Assembly: GCF_005405885.1 (NCBI RefSeq)
Contig: NZ_BJFL01000008.1
Coordinates: forward strand, 113,278-177,277
Direction of reading: 5' to 3'
DNA: 64,000 nt
Source of the DNA: Gandjariella thermophila
GTDB lineage: Bacteria; Actinomycetota; Actinomycetes; Mycobacteriales; Pseudonocardiaceae
In this document: positions 39,331-47,739 of the stretch, piece by piece
Numbering within the stretch: the stretch's first letter is position 1
How the letters are laid out: each line of letters begins with the position of its first letter
Program-made: the position numbers and the translations under genes
The notes under the pieces: model-generated
Told to the model about the DNA's origin: nothing
What the model saw: only the letters and a program-made list of their open reading frames with translations
The model's database searches: none

Positions 39331-40734
39331 CTACAGGCCAAGGAAGTGGCCGACATCCTTGGCCGCGCTGGTCACCCCGTGCCCGACATCGCCGGCCACG
39401 TGACCGACATCGCCGGCCACGTCGTGCACGGTGTCGACGACCTCGTGCGGGTCAACGGACATGTCGAAGCCGACCTTGCCGCCGACGCCGAGGGCGAGCC
39501 CGACCGATCCGCCGACATGGAACTTGCCGTCGGTGCCCATGCCGAACTGGCCACTGGCCTCCGCGCCGGCACCCGCCCACGCCTCGCCGTGCACACCGGC
39601 ACCGACCCCGGCGACCTCGGCGCTGGCCTCGCCTTCGGCCCTGGCGCCGGCGAACGCCTCGGCGCTGCCCTGCGCGCCCGTCCAGCCGGCGCTGCCCTGC
39701 GCCTCCGCCTTGGCGCCGACCATACCCTCGGCCTTACCCGAGACACCGGCGTGGCCACCGAGCTTGACCTCGCCCTCCGCGCTGCCCCTGGCCAGGTACG
39801 CCTCCGCGCTGGCGGCCGCGTGCGCGCCGAGCGGGCCCACCCCGGCGTCCGCCTTCGCGTCGGCACCGAGCACCGAGCCTTCGAGCGTTCCCTTTCCGGA
39901 GAACGGTCCGGACTTGAAGTCCCCTTCGAGGCTGCCGTGCGCGACGTCGACGCCGGCGGACGCCTCCCAGGTCTGCTCCGGGACGTCGATGCCGAGCGCC
40001 TTGAGCGTGCCCGCGATCTTGTCGCCGAGCAGGCCGTCGGCCGGGTCACCGAACTCGCGCTGGTAGCTCCTGCCGCCCCGGCCCTTCTGCCAGCCGCCCG
40101 GGTCCTCCTCGACCCACTCCTTCTTCTGCTTGTCCCAGACCTTGTTCTTCTTCCGGTGGTCGGCGCCGAACTCCCTGTCCTCACCGAGGGACTTCTTGAA
40201 GCCGCCGTGGCCGTCCGGTTCGAATCCGAAGGCCGTGGCGACCGCGCCGCCGACCTGTTCGACCTTCCCGCGTGCGTTGTCCAGGATCGCCTGCGCGGCC
40301 TGCGCCATGGACTGCCCGGGGTCCTGGAACGGGGCAACGGTCTGACCGCCGGCCGCCGCGGCCTCGGTCCGCATCTCGTACTGCGCGGCGGCCGCGCGGC
40401 TCGCGGCCTGCGCCTGGGTGTACAGCTCGATCGCCCGCTGCGCCTCGCCCTGCCCCCAGGTGAGCACGTCGGCGTAGTCGGCGAGCGACCGGCCACCCTC
40501 CGCGGCGATGTCCACTGCCCGCAGCCACCTGGGCGGTTCGGCGCCGAAGGCATCCCGGAAGGCGGTGCTGGCCGCGCCGGTCCACCGCCCCGGGTCGACC
40601 CCGCCGAGACCGGCGCCAATCCGGTCGATCACTTCGACGTTGCGGACCAACGTGCGGAGGTCGTTCGCGATCGCCTCGGGCTCGCCCGGAATGAGTTCTC
40701 GCGGATCGGACGTCTGCCCCAGTTCCGCCGCCAT
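39331..40734 (-). CDS. Large WXG-domain type VII effector with Ala/Gly repeat C-terminus
   Basis: A 467-residue putative type VII substrate. Residues 15-150 are an all-helical WXG-like domain with the turn motif RWTGAASTAF (WTG at 51-53). Residues 180-270 are charged (EDREFGADHRKKNKVWDKQ). From about 280 to 440 the sequence alternates small and polar residues (SGKAEGMVGAKAEAQGSA, GEAWAGAGAEASGQFG), like stacked short beta strands. It closes with repeats of VAGDVGHVAGDVGH. No nuclease or ADP-ribosyltransferase motif is seen. The pattern could be a beta-helix or pore-like domain; the function is unknown. Confidence 0.7.
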   Translation of the reverse strand: MAAELGQTSDPRELIPGEPEAIANDLRTLVRNVEVIDRIGAGLGGVDPGRWTGAASTAFRDAFGAEPPRWLRAVDIAAEGGRSLADYADVLTWGQGEAQRAIELYTQAQAASRAAAAQYEMRTEAAAAGGQTVAPFQDPGQSMAQAAQAILDNARGKVEQVGGAVATAFGFEPDGHGGFKKSLGEDREFGADHRKKNKVWDKQKKEWVEEDPGGWQKGRGGRSYQREFGDPADGLLGDKIAGTLKALGIDVPEQTWEASAGVDVAHGSLEGDFKSGPFSGKGTLEGSVLGADAKADAGVGPLGAHAAASAEAYLARGSAEGEVKLGGHAGVSGKAEGMVGAKAEAQGSAGWTGAQGSAEAFAGARAEGEASAEVAGVGAGVHGEAWAGAGAEASGQFGMGTDGKFHVGGSVGLALGVGGKVGFDMSVDPHEVVDTVHDVAGDVGHVAGDVGHGVTSAAKDVGHFLGL

Positions 40735-41180
40735 CAGTAGAGAGGCCCTTCGTTCCCGTTGCCGGCTGGTGCGGTGCTGTCGGCCATGCCCGGGTTGAGT
40801 CGCCTGGCGATGTCGGGGTTGACGAACCCGCCGGGCGCGCCGGCGCCACCGCCACCGGTGGCGACCCCGGCGGCTGATCCGGCGGAGTCGAGCAGTCCGG
40901 CGACCCTGTCGAGGGCGGCGTCCGCCTCGGCGTCGGATTCGAGGTAGCCGGCGGCCGCGGCGATCAGGTTGTCGCCGTGCTGGTGCGCCCGGTCGTGCAG
41001 CTTCTGGATCTGGGCCTTCAGGTCCTCGACGAACCGCGCCCAGCCTGCCTGCACGCCGCGGTGCCCGTAGTCCCCGCTCGGCCCCTGCCACACCATGCCG
41101 GCGACGCCACCGACCGCGTCGGCGATCGAACCCGCCGCCCGACGCAGTTCATCGGCAACCGCGTCGAACCCGTCGCTCAT
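40734..41180 (-). CDS. EspC/WXG100-like small secreted protein
   Basis: A 148-residue protein. The N-terminal 100 residues are two amphipathic helices (FDAVADELRRAAGSIADAVG and HRGVQAGWARFVEDLKAQIQ) joined by a short turn with WQGPSGDYG, as in WXG100/EspC-type ESX substrates. The tail is Gly/Ala/Pro-rich. It leads the module 1 operon and overlaps the large effector gene by TGATG, so the two are probably made in equal amounts and may heterodimerise. The preceding 235 bases hold its promoter and no gene. Confidence 0.7.
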   Translation of the reverse strand: MSDGFDAVADELRRAAGSIADAVGGVAGMVWQGPSGDYGHRGVQAGWARFVEDLKAQIQKLHDRAHQHGDNLIAAAAGYLESDAEADAALDRVAGLLDSAGSAAGVATGGGGAGAPGGFVNPDIARRLNPGMADSTAPAGNGNEGPLY

Positions 41181-41415
41181 GAGCCCCTTCCAGCCGCCGC
41201 GCCCGTCACCTCTTTGGCGCAGGCCGCTCACCTGTTCGGCTGACGATTTTCGGAATGATCAGTTTTGTCAACTCCGTGGCACGGCGTCCGGATGCGCCCT
41301 GCCCGTGCGGCGGGTGGGACGTGGCGACGTCCCGCCGTGGTTCCCAGGCCATCTTGTGACCCAGCGCACATCGGGCGACCCAGGGCGGCGCACGCGAGCC
41401 TGCGATCATGGCGCG

Positions 41416-41690
41416 GTGGGGGAATCCCGGCGCCCCTGGTGGACGCGATCGCCGAGTCCGTGGCGCGGGCGATGCCGGCGGTGGTCGACCGCGTTCCGGC
41501 CACGCCAGCCGCCGTACTGGGCCGGCTGGAGCGCATCGAGCGTCCGCTCCGCGACCGGCCGGTCACCGGCCGTCGCGGTTGGTGGAAGCCCCGCGCGGCC
41601 GCGCATCGCCCCCGACGACCTGGACCGTATCCAGGACGCCGGCGTCGCCTACCGCATCGCCTCGCCGATTCGAGGTCAGCCCAGCAGCGC
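41416..41690 (+). pseudogene. Decayed gene fragment converging on ftsY
   Basis: In one frame 41430-41590 reads PLVDAIAESVARAMPAVVDR then GRLERIERPLRDRPVTG, with strong third-position GC. In the next frame 41608-41685 reads RIAPDDLDRIQDAGVAYRIA. A possible GTG start (GESRRPWW) lies in that second frame. The three pieces fit one protein of about 90 residues if two compensating frameshifts are allowed. I do not recognise the family. The 3' end runs into the antisense of the ftsY stop. Confidence 0.4.
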
Positions 41691-43085
41691 GTCCACGAAC
41701 GCGGCTGGCTCGAAGGGGGCCAGGTCGTCGGCGCCCTCGCCGAGGCCGACAAGCTTGACCGGCACGCCCAGCTCGCGCTGCACCTGGAAGACGATGCCGC
41801 CCTTGGCGGTGCCGTCCAGTTTGGTGAGCACGATCCCGGTCACGTCGACCACCTCGGAGAACACCCGGGCCTGGGTGAGCCCGTTCTGGCCGGTGGTGGC
41901 GTCCAGGACGAGCAGCACCTCGTCCACCTCGGCCTGCTTCTCCACCACCCGCTTGACCTTGCCCAGCTCGTCCATCAGGCCGGTCTTGGTGTGCAGCCGG
42001 CCGGCGGTGTCCAGCAGGACGGCGTCCACCCCGGACTCCACGCCGCGCTTGACCGCGTCGAAGGCGACCGCCGCCGGGTCGGCGCCCTCCCTGCCGCGCA
42101 CGGTTTCCGCGCCGACCCGCTCGCCCCAGGTGGTGAGCTGCTCGACGGCGGCCGCGCGGAACGTGTCCGCCGCGCCGAGCAGCACCTTGTGCCCCTCGGC
42201 GACCAGCACGCGGGCCAGCTTGCCGACCGTGGTGGTCTTGCCGGTGCCGTTCACCCCGACGATCAGTACCACCGCGGGCGCGCCCTGGTGCGGCAGGGCG
42301 CGCACGGACCGGTCCATGTCCGGGTGCAGCGCGTCGATCAGCACGTCCCGCAGCACGGCGCGGGCGCCCTCGGCGTCGCGCACCGCCCGGGAGGCGAGTC
42401 GCTCGCGCAGCCGCTCGACGATCTCCGTGGTGGTGGCCCCGCCGAGGTCGGCGAGCAGCAGGGTGTCCTCGACCTCCTCCCAGGAGTCCTCGTCCAGGTC
42501 GCCCGCGCCGAGCAGGCCGAGCAGCCCCTGGCCGAGGGCGGACCGGGACCGGGAGAGCCGGCCGCGCAGCCGTTCCAGCCGGCCGGCCGGCGGGGCGATC
42601 TCCTCGACCGGTTCGGCGACCCGCCCGGGGACGGAAACGGTGTCCGGCACGGGGACGGCCTCGGTTGCGGCGGCCGGCGCGCTGACGTCCGGCACCACCT
42701 CGGCCGGTGCCTCCGGGGCCACCGCGTCGGTGGGCGGTTCCTGCCGCTCGGCCGGCTCCGCGGTGGTGGTGCCACCGGGCAGGGAGACGTCGAGGATGTC
42801 GCGGCGCGGCGCGTCCCGGGGCACCGCCGCGTCCTCGCCCACCGCGGGCTCGCCGTCCACCTCGGGGCGCTCCCCGGCCGGGGGTGGCGGCGCGGTCCGT
42901 GGGTCGCCCCCGGGTGCCAGGCTGATGCCGCCGCCGGCGCGGTAGCCCTGCCGCTCGGCGGGACTCGCCCGGCGCTGGTCGAGCTTGATCCGGCGCCGGC
43001 GGGCCAGCACGAGGCCGGTCACCACCGCGATGGCGAACACCACCAAGGCGAGGACGACGATCAGGATCAGTACGTGGCTCGACAC
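41676..43085 (-). CDS. ftsY: Signal recognition particle receptor FtsY
   Basis: GTPase that docks the SRP-ribosome complex at the membrane. The 469-residue protein starts with a true transmembrane helix (HVLILIVVLALVVFAIAVV), as in other actinobacterial FtsY. A Pro/Glu-rich linker runs to about residue 160. The NG domain has GVNGTGKTTTVGKLA, LGAADTFRAAAVEQL, DTAGRLHTKTGLM, TTGQNGLTQA and TKLDGTAKGG. It is divergent from anmK across an AT-rich 139-base gap. The type VII module lies between it and the nitrogen genes that usually neighbour it. Confidence 0.97.
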   Translation of the reverse strand: MSSHVLILIVVLALVVFAIAVVTGLVLARRRRIKLDQRRASPAERQGYRAGGGISLAPGGDPRTAPPPPAGERPEVDGEPAVGEDAAVPRDAPRRDILDVSLPGGTTTAEPAERQEPPTDAVAPEAPAEVVPDVSAPAAATEAVPVPDTVSVPGRVAEPVEEIAPPAGRLERLRGRLSRSRSALGQGLLGLLGAGDLDEDSWEEVEDTLLLADLGGATTTEIVERLRERLASRAVRDAEGARAVLRDVLIDALHPDMDRSVRALPHQGAPAVVLIVGVNGTGKTTTVGKLARVLVAEGHKVLLGAADTFRAAAVEQLTTWGERVGAETVRGREGADPAAVAFDAVKRGVESGVDAVLLDTAGRLHTKTGLMDELGKVKRVVEKQAEVDEVLLVLDATTGQNGLTQARVFSEVVDVTGIVLTKLDGTAKGGIVFQVQRELGVPVKLVGLGEGADDLAPFEPAAFVDALLG

Positions 43086-43188
43086 GTCGCCATCCTCGCA
43101 TCCGGGGCCGGACCCGCGCCGGGAACGGCGCTAAGGCGGAATTTTCACGTATTTGGCCTAAGTCTTTGTAAAGAATTCACAACTGCCC

Positions 43189-43220
43189 TTGTGCTCACCT
43201 GCGCTTTGACGTAGATCACA
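43189..43220 (+). promoter_or_regulatory. anmK promoter overlapped by a CRP/GlxR-like site
   Basis: TTGTGC (43189-43194) and TAGATC (43212-43217) are spaced exactly 17 bases. Transcription would start at or next to the anmK GTG (43225), giving a leaderless message; no ribosome-binding site is visible. The 16-mer TTTGACGTAGATCACA (43205-43220) differs from the actinobacterial GlxR/CRP consensus TGTGANNTANNTCACA at one position. It covers the -10 box, a position for repression by a cAMP-responsive regulator. Confidence 0.6.
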
Positions 43221-43224
43221 CTCC

Positions 43225-44442
43225 GTGGAGCCGTGTCGCGTGGTCGGCCTGATCTCCGGAACGTCGATGGACGGCATCGACGTCGCCGTCGCGGACCTGC
43301 GAATGGCCGGCGCCGAGCTGGAGGTGGCGCTACGCGGCCACCTGACCGCCGGCTACCCCGATCGGGTGCGCGAGGCGCTGATCGGCAGCCTGCCGCCGGC
43401 CGCGTGCACCACGGTCGAGTTGTGCGAGCTGCACACCGCGGCCGGACAGGCGTTCGCCGCCGCGGCCGTGCGCGGCATCGACGAGCTGGCCGGCGGGCAC
43501 GCCGACCTGGTGGCCTCGCTGGGCCAGACGGTGGCGCACCGGGTGAGCGACGGCCGCTGCCTGGGCACGCTGCAGCTCGGCCAGCCGGCGTGGATCGCCG
43601 AGGCGACCGGCCTGCCCGTGGTCGCCGACCTGCGCGCCCGGGACGTGGCGGCCGGCGGGCACGGCGCGCCGCTGGCGGCAACCCTGGACCGGTTGTGGCT
43701 GGCCGGCATGGCCAGCGCGGACCGTCCGGCGGTGGCGGTGAACCTGGGCGGCATCGCCAACATCACGGTGGTCAGCGGCGCGGACGAGCCGCTGGCCTAC
43801 GACACCGGGCCGGGTAACGCGCTGCTCGACGCGGCCGTGCGGCTGATCTCGCACGGCCGACTGGACCTCGACACCGACGGCCGCCTCGCCGCGCGCGGCA
43901 CCGTGCGCCGCGACCTGCTGGACACCCTGCTCGCCGACCCGTACTACGCCATGCGGCCGCCCAAGTCGACCGGCAAGGAGCACTTCCGGCTCGGCTACCT
44001 GCGCCGTGCGGTGCGTGGCCTGCCGCCGATCGAGGACACCGACCTGCTGGCCACCCTGGTCGAGCTGACCGCGGCCACCGTGGCCGACGCGTGCCTGGCG
44101 CACCGGGCGGGCCGGGTGATCGCCTCCGGCGGTGGGGTACGCAACCCGACGCTGATGGCCGCGCTGGCCAGGCGGCTCGACCCGGTACCGCTGTCCACCA
44201 GCGACGACCTCGGCCTGCCCAGCGACGCGAAGGAGGCCGTGCTCGCCGCCCTGCTCGGCTTCCTCACCTGGCACGGGGTGCCGGCCAACCCGCCGAGCGC
44301 CACCGGCGCGAGCGGACCCCGGCTGCTCGGCAGCATCACCCCGGGCCGCGCGCCGTTACGGCTGCCCGCACCGTGGCGGCGGCCGATCTCCCGGCTGCGG
44401 CTGCTCGACGCGGCCCTGCCGGTCGGCGGAGGGCGTCAATGA
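43225..44442 (+). CDS. anmK: Anhydro-N-acetylmuramic acid kinase AnmK
   Basis: Opens and phosphorylates 1,6-anhydro-MurNAc from peptidoglycan turnover to MurNAc-6-phosphate. The 405-residue protein has the ATP loop VGLISGTSMDGIDVAV. Other motifs are SLGQTVAHR, VVADLRARDVAAGGHGAPL (catalytic Asp region), VNLGGIANITVV, YDTGPGNALLDAAV and PKSTGKEHF. The C-terminal RVIASGGGVRNPTLMAAL binds adenosine. No murQ etherase is nearby. A GTG five codons later would also give a complete enzyme. The downstream symporter suggests joint uptake and salvage. Confidence 0.95.
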   Translation: MEPCRVVGLISGTSMDGIDVAVADLRMAGAELEVALRGHLTAGYPDRVREALIGSLPPAACTTVELCELHTAAGQAFAAAAVRGIDELAGGHADLVASLGQTVAHRVSDGRCLGTLQLGQPAWIAEATGLPVVADLRARDVAAGGHGAPLAATLDRLWLAGMASADRPAVAVNLGGIANITVVSGADEPLAYDTGPGNALLDAAVRLISHGRLDLDTDGRLAARGTVRRDLLDTLLADPYYAMRPPKSTGKEHFRLGYLRRAVRGLPPIEDTDLLATLVELTAATVADACLAHRAGRVIASGGGVRNPTLMAALARRLDPVPLSTSDDLGLPSDAKEAVLAALLGFLTWHGVPANPPSATGASGPRLLGSITPGRAPLRLPAPWRRPISRLRLLDAALPVGGGRQ

Positions 44443-44520
44443 TCGGGGCGGACCGGGGCACGGCGGGCGACCACCGCGTGCACCGGGCCGCGGCGTGAAC
44501 CGGCGGCGGAAGGAGTTCCC

Positions 44521-46035
44521 GTGCATCCCGTTGACCTGGTCATCATCGTGGCCTACCTGCTGACGATGCCGGCGCTGGGCGTGCTGCTTGGCCGCCGCCA
44601 GCGCTCGGCCAGCGACTACTTCGTCGGCGAGCGGTCACTGCCGTGGCCGGCGGTGTGCCTGTCCGTGGTGGCCACCGAGACATCCACGCTCACCGTGATC
44701 AGCACGCCGGGCCTGGTGTGGGGCGGCGGGTTCACCTTCCTGCAGCTCGCGCTCGGCTACATCGTCGGCCGGACGATCGCCGCGGTCCTGCTGCTTCCCC
44801 GCTACTTCAGCGGCGACCTGGTCACCGCGTACGCGTATCTCGGCCAGCGGTTCGGCAGCGTGCTGCAGGGCACCGCGTCGGTGGCGTTCGTGGTGACCCG
44901 GCTGCTCGCCGAGGGGGTGCGGCTGTTCGCCGGGGCCATCCCGATCAAGGCGATCCTGGACGGCTTCGGCGTGCACGCCGCCTACTGGCAGATCGTCGTG
45001 GGGCTGACCGCGCTCACCGTGGTCTACGCGTACGTGGGCGGCATCCGCTCGGTGGTCTGGGTGGACGTGATCCAGCTGTCGCTGTACCTGGGCGGCGCGG
45101 TGGTCGCCGCCGTCGTGCTGCTCGGCAAGCTCCCGGCGGACTGGGCGCACACCGCCGCGGGAGCTGGCCGGTTCCGGTTCGTCGACCTCGCGTCGCACCT
45201 GCTGACCAACCCGTACACGCTGGTCACCGGGGTGATTGGCGGCGCGGTGTTCTCGATGGCCTCGCACGGCGCGGACCAGCTCATCGTGCAGCGGTTGCTG
45301 GCCTGCCGCAGCCTGCGCGACGGCCGGCGCGCGCTGATCGGCTCGGGCATCCTGGTTTTCGTCCAGTTCGGACTGTTCCTGCTGGTGGGCGCGATGCTGT
45401 GGGTGTTCTACGGGGGCGCCTCGCCGAAGGCGATGGGACTGTCCAGCACCGACGACGTTTTCCCGCGCTTCATCGTCGGCCAGCTTCCGGTCGGGGTGGC
45501 CGGGCTGCTCATCGCCGGCGTGCTCGCGTCCACCATGGGGGCGCTGGCCTCGGCGCTGAACGCGCTGTCCTCGTCCACCGTGACCGACCTGTACCAGCGG
45601 TTCACCCGCCGCGCCCTGCCGGACCGGCACGTGCTGCGGTATGGCCGGCTGTGGACGCTGGTGTGGGCGGCGGTGTTCGTCGGGTTCGCCTCGCTGTTCT
45701 CCTCCACCAGGGACCCGGTGATCGTGCTCGGCCTGGGCATCACCGGCTACACCTACGGCGCGCTGCTCGGGTCGTTCCTGCTCGGCCTGTTCGTGGCCAG
45801 GGCCAGCCAGGTGGACGCGCTGATCGCGTTCCTCGCCACGGTGGCGGTGATGGCCGTGGTGATCCTCGGGGTGCGGCTGCCCGGCCCGAACGGTGCCTCG
45901 GCGGCACTGGCGTTTCCCTGGTACCCGGCGCTGGGTGCGCTGGTCAGCCTGGTGGTGGGGGGCGCGCTGGCGCTGCGGCACCGGGGCACCCCCAGCCCGG
46001 TGGAGACACCGGCCAAGGCCGAGACGGCTGCCTGA
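44521..46035 (+). CDS. Sodium:solute symporter (SSS/SLC5 family)
   Basis: A 504-residue transporter with about 13 membrane helices of the LeuT-like fold. Family segments are DYFVGERSLPWPAVCLSVVAT, the GGIRSVVWVDVIQLSLYLGG loop, ASHGADQLIVQRLLAC and ALASALNALSSSTVTDLYQRF. The last contains the Ser/Thr pair of the sodium site. The substrate is unknown. It starts 78 bases after anmK on the same strand, so a sugar, amino sugar or muropeptide product is a reasonable guess. Confidence 0.9.
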   Translation: MHPVDLVIIVAYLLTMPALGVLLGRRQRSASDYFVGERSLPWPAVCLSVVATETSTLTVISTPGLVWGGGFTFLQLALGYIVGRTIAAVLLLPRYFSGDLVTAYAYLGQRFGSVLQGTASVAFVVTRLLAEGVRLFAGAIPIKAILDGFGVHAAYWQIVVGLTALTVVYAYVGGIRSVVWVDVIQLSLYLGGAVVAAVVLLGKLPADWAHTAAGAGRFRFVDLASHLLTNPYTLVTGVIGGAVFSMASHGADQLIVQRLLACRSLRDGRRALIGSGILVFVQFGLFLLVGAMLWVFYGGASPKAMGLSSTDDVFPRFIVGQLPVGVAGLLIAGVLASTMGALASALNALSSSTVTDLYQRFTRRALPDRHVLRYGRLWTLVWAAVFVGFASLFSSTRDPVIVLGLGITGYTYGALLGSFLLGLFVARASQVDALIAFLATVAVMAVVILGVRLPGPNGASAALAFPWYPALGALVSLVVGGALALRHRGTPSPVETPAKAETAA

Positions 46036-46137
46036 TGCGGGCTCGGCGGCCGGCGTGATCCGCGTCCCGAGGTGGTTTCCCCGATCAGCGGTTCGGGAAA
46101 CGATGTCATGTCCTACACCCCGACGGAGGAGCCGGAC

Positions 46138-46473
46138 ATGGACCTGGACGTGCACAACGCTCCCGACCGGCAGCGCTACGAGGCCTACGTGGACGGAGAA
46201 CTCGCCGGGCAGGCGGAGTACCGGCGGAACAACGGGACGCTGGTGTTCACGCACACCGAGGTCGGTGCGGAGTTCAGGGGCACCGGCGTGGCCGGCCGGC
46301 TGGTCCGCGGCGCGCTCGACGACGCCCGGTACCACGAGTTCACCGTGCGCCCCGAGTGCCCGTACGTGGCCCGCTGGATCACCAGGCATCCCGAGTACGC
46401 CGACCTGGTGCTCCCGGCCGACGCGGAGTTGCTGCCGAGCCGGAACGGCGATCAGGACAGCGCGTCCCGGTAG
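46138..46473 (+). CDS. Small GNAT-like N-acetyltransferase (YjdJ type)
   Basis: A 111-residue protein of the short GNAT group. VHNAPDRQRYEAYVDGELAG is the first sheet. HTEVGAEFRGTGVAGRLVRGALDDAR carries the acetyl-CoA loop (R-G-x-G-x-A/G). VRPECPYVARWITRHPEYADLV is the group signature. A GGAGGAG site six bases before the ATG fixes the start. The last 22 bases overlap the 3' end of the convergent DUF4259 gene. Substrate unknown. Confidence 0.85.
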   Translation: MDLDVHNAPDRQRYEAYVDGELAGQAEYRRNNGTLVFTHTEVGAEFRGTGVAGRLVRGALDDARYHEFTVRPECPYVARWITRHPEYADLVLPADAELLPSRNGDQDSASR

Positions 46474-46865
46474 GGCTCCAGCGCCGCCAGCGCGTCCTCG
46501 AGTTCGTCGGTCTCGTCCTTGACCTGGTACCACTCGTTGTCGTCCGGGTCGCCCACCCGGTCCAGCACGGTGAGGGCGAGCTGCCGCAGGTCCTCGTCCA
46601 GCGTCGGCGGCTTCTCCACGTCGGCCCACCGCTCGATCGCGTAGTCGTCCTCCGGCAGGACGTCCTCGACCAGGCCGGCCACCATCGCCGCCGCCGCGAT
46701 CGCCTCGTTGACCTCGATCACGCCGAGGTCGCCGTCGGGGTCGGCGACGGTGCGCAGCGCCGCCTCCAGCGCTTCCCGCGCCTCCGGCGCGGGCAGCTCG
46801 ACCAGGTCGTTGACGAAGCTGCGGGCGTCGTCGTTGTCGAACGGCCCGGTTCCCCAAGACCCCAT
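46452..46865 (-). CDS. DUF4259 domain protein
   Basis: A 137-residue acidic protein starting MGSWGTGPFDNDDARSFVND, the DUF4259 hallmark. Helices with EAIAAAAMVAGLVEDVLPED and LTVLDRVGDPDDNEWYQVKD follow. These proteins are widespread and uncharacterised; some annotators link them to immunity functions, but nothing here shows it. Convergent with, and overlapping, the GNAT gene. Confidence 0.85.
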   Translation of the reverse strand: MGSWGTGPFDNDDARSFVNDLVELPAPEAREALEAALRTVADPDGDLGVIEVNEAIAAAAMVAGLVEDVLPEDDYAIERWADVEKPPTLDEDLRQLALTVLDRVGDPDDNEWYQVKDETDELEDALAALEPYRDALS

Positions 46866-47253
46866 CTCGCGACTCGTCCTCCCCGCGTCCAACGCCCCCG
46901 GTGGCACGTAGGGCACCATCTCAGCACAATCCTCACCTTCCGGCGATGGCCGCTGACAACACCCCGCCGAGGTGAACATCACCCTCCGCCCGCGCCCACG
47001 ACCGCCGCACCCAAGTTCGGTTCGGTGTTCAGTTCGTCGCCCTCCGCTGCCTGCTGCCGGCGAGAGCTCCGCAGCGCGTCATCCCCATTGGCCGACGCCT
47101 TCCGCACAGGGGCCCGCACCTCCGTCCGGGTGACAGTGATCCGGAACCGGTCGTGCTCGAAGCACATCCCAGATAGGGATTGAGTGATCCGGCTCCTGCC
47201 CGCGCGGTAGCACAGGGAAACCGCGAGGCATCGACGGTGGAGGGGGAGACAGG
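46866..47253. other. 388-base intergenic region before type VII module 2
   Basis: It holds the divergent promoters of the DUF4259 gene and of module 2. An imperfect inverted repeat spans 46933-46975 (TCACCT-tc-CGGCG pairing with CGCCG-AGGTGA). A 62-codon minus-strand frame (46979-47167) has no ribosome-binding site or family content and I do not call it. No clear -35/-10 pair is seen. Confidence 0.5.
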
Positions 47254-47739
47254 GTGGACGGCCGCAGCGCAGTGCTGCTGGAGCAGATGCGTCAGGGGCT
47301 AGCGCGGATCGAGGAGGCCAACCGGGCCGCGGAGAGCCGGTTGGCCGCCTACGACGACTTCAAGGAGCGGTGCGCCGCGATCCACGCGAGCGCGACCGCA
47401 CCGGACCGGTCGGTGACCGCCGTCGCCGGCGCGGGCGGCGCGGTCCAGCAGGTGAGCTTCACCGAGCAGGCCACCCGGCTGACACCAACCCAGCTCTCCC
47501 AGATCGTCACCGCCACCATCCAGCAGGCGGTCGCGGCGGCGGCCCGGCAGCAGGCCGCCCTGGTGCAGGAGTTCGTCGGCGAGAACATCCGGATCAGCGA
47601 TCGCGTCGCGAAGGCACAGCAGACACTGCCCGGGGAGCCGGCCAACCCGCCCACCGCGACCCGGCCAAGCACGCGTCCGACGCCGCAGGACGAGGAGGAT
47701 GAGGGCTTCGGTGGTGTGTTCCGGAAGGAGTCGTGGTGA
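47254..47739 (+). CDS. YbaB/EbfC-family protein of type VII module 2
   Basis: A 161-residue protein built like its module 1 paralogue. An N-terminal helix (LLEQMRQGLARIEEANRAAES) leads to the YbaB core (RSVTAVAGAGGAVQQVSFTEQ). The helix TQLSQIVTATIQQAVAAAARQ follows, and then an acidic tail EDEGFGGVFRK. The GTG start follows a GGAGGGGGAG site. Its stop overlaps the next gene, a WXG-type protein, by GTGA. The repeated pairing with secretion substrates argues for a role in handling them rather than in nucleoid binding. Confidence 0.75.
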   Translation: MDGRSAVLLEQMRQGLARIEEANRAAESRLAAYDDFKERCAAIHASATAPDRSVTAVAGAGGAVQQVSFTEQATRLTPTQLSQIVTATIQQAVAAAARQQAALVQEFVGENIRISDRVAKAQQTLPGEPANPPTATRPSTRPTPQDEEDEGFGGVFRKESW

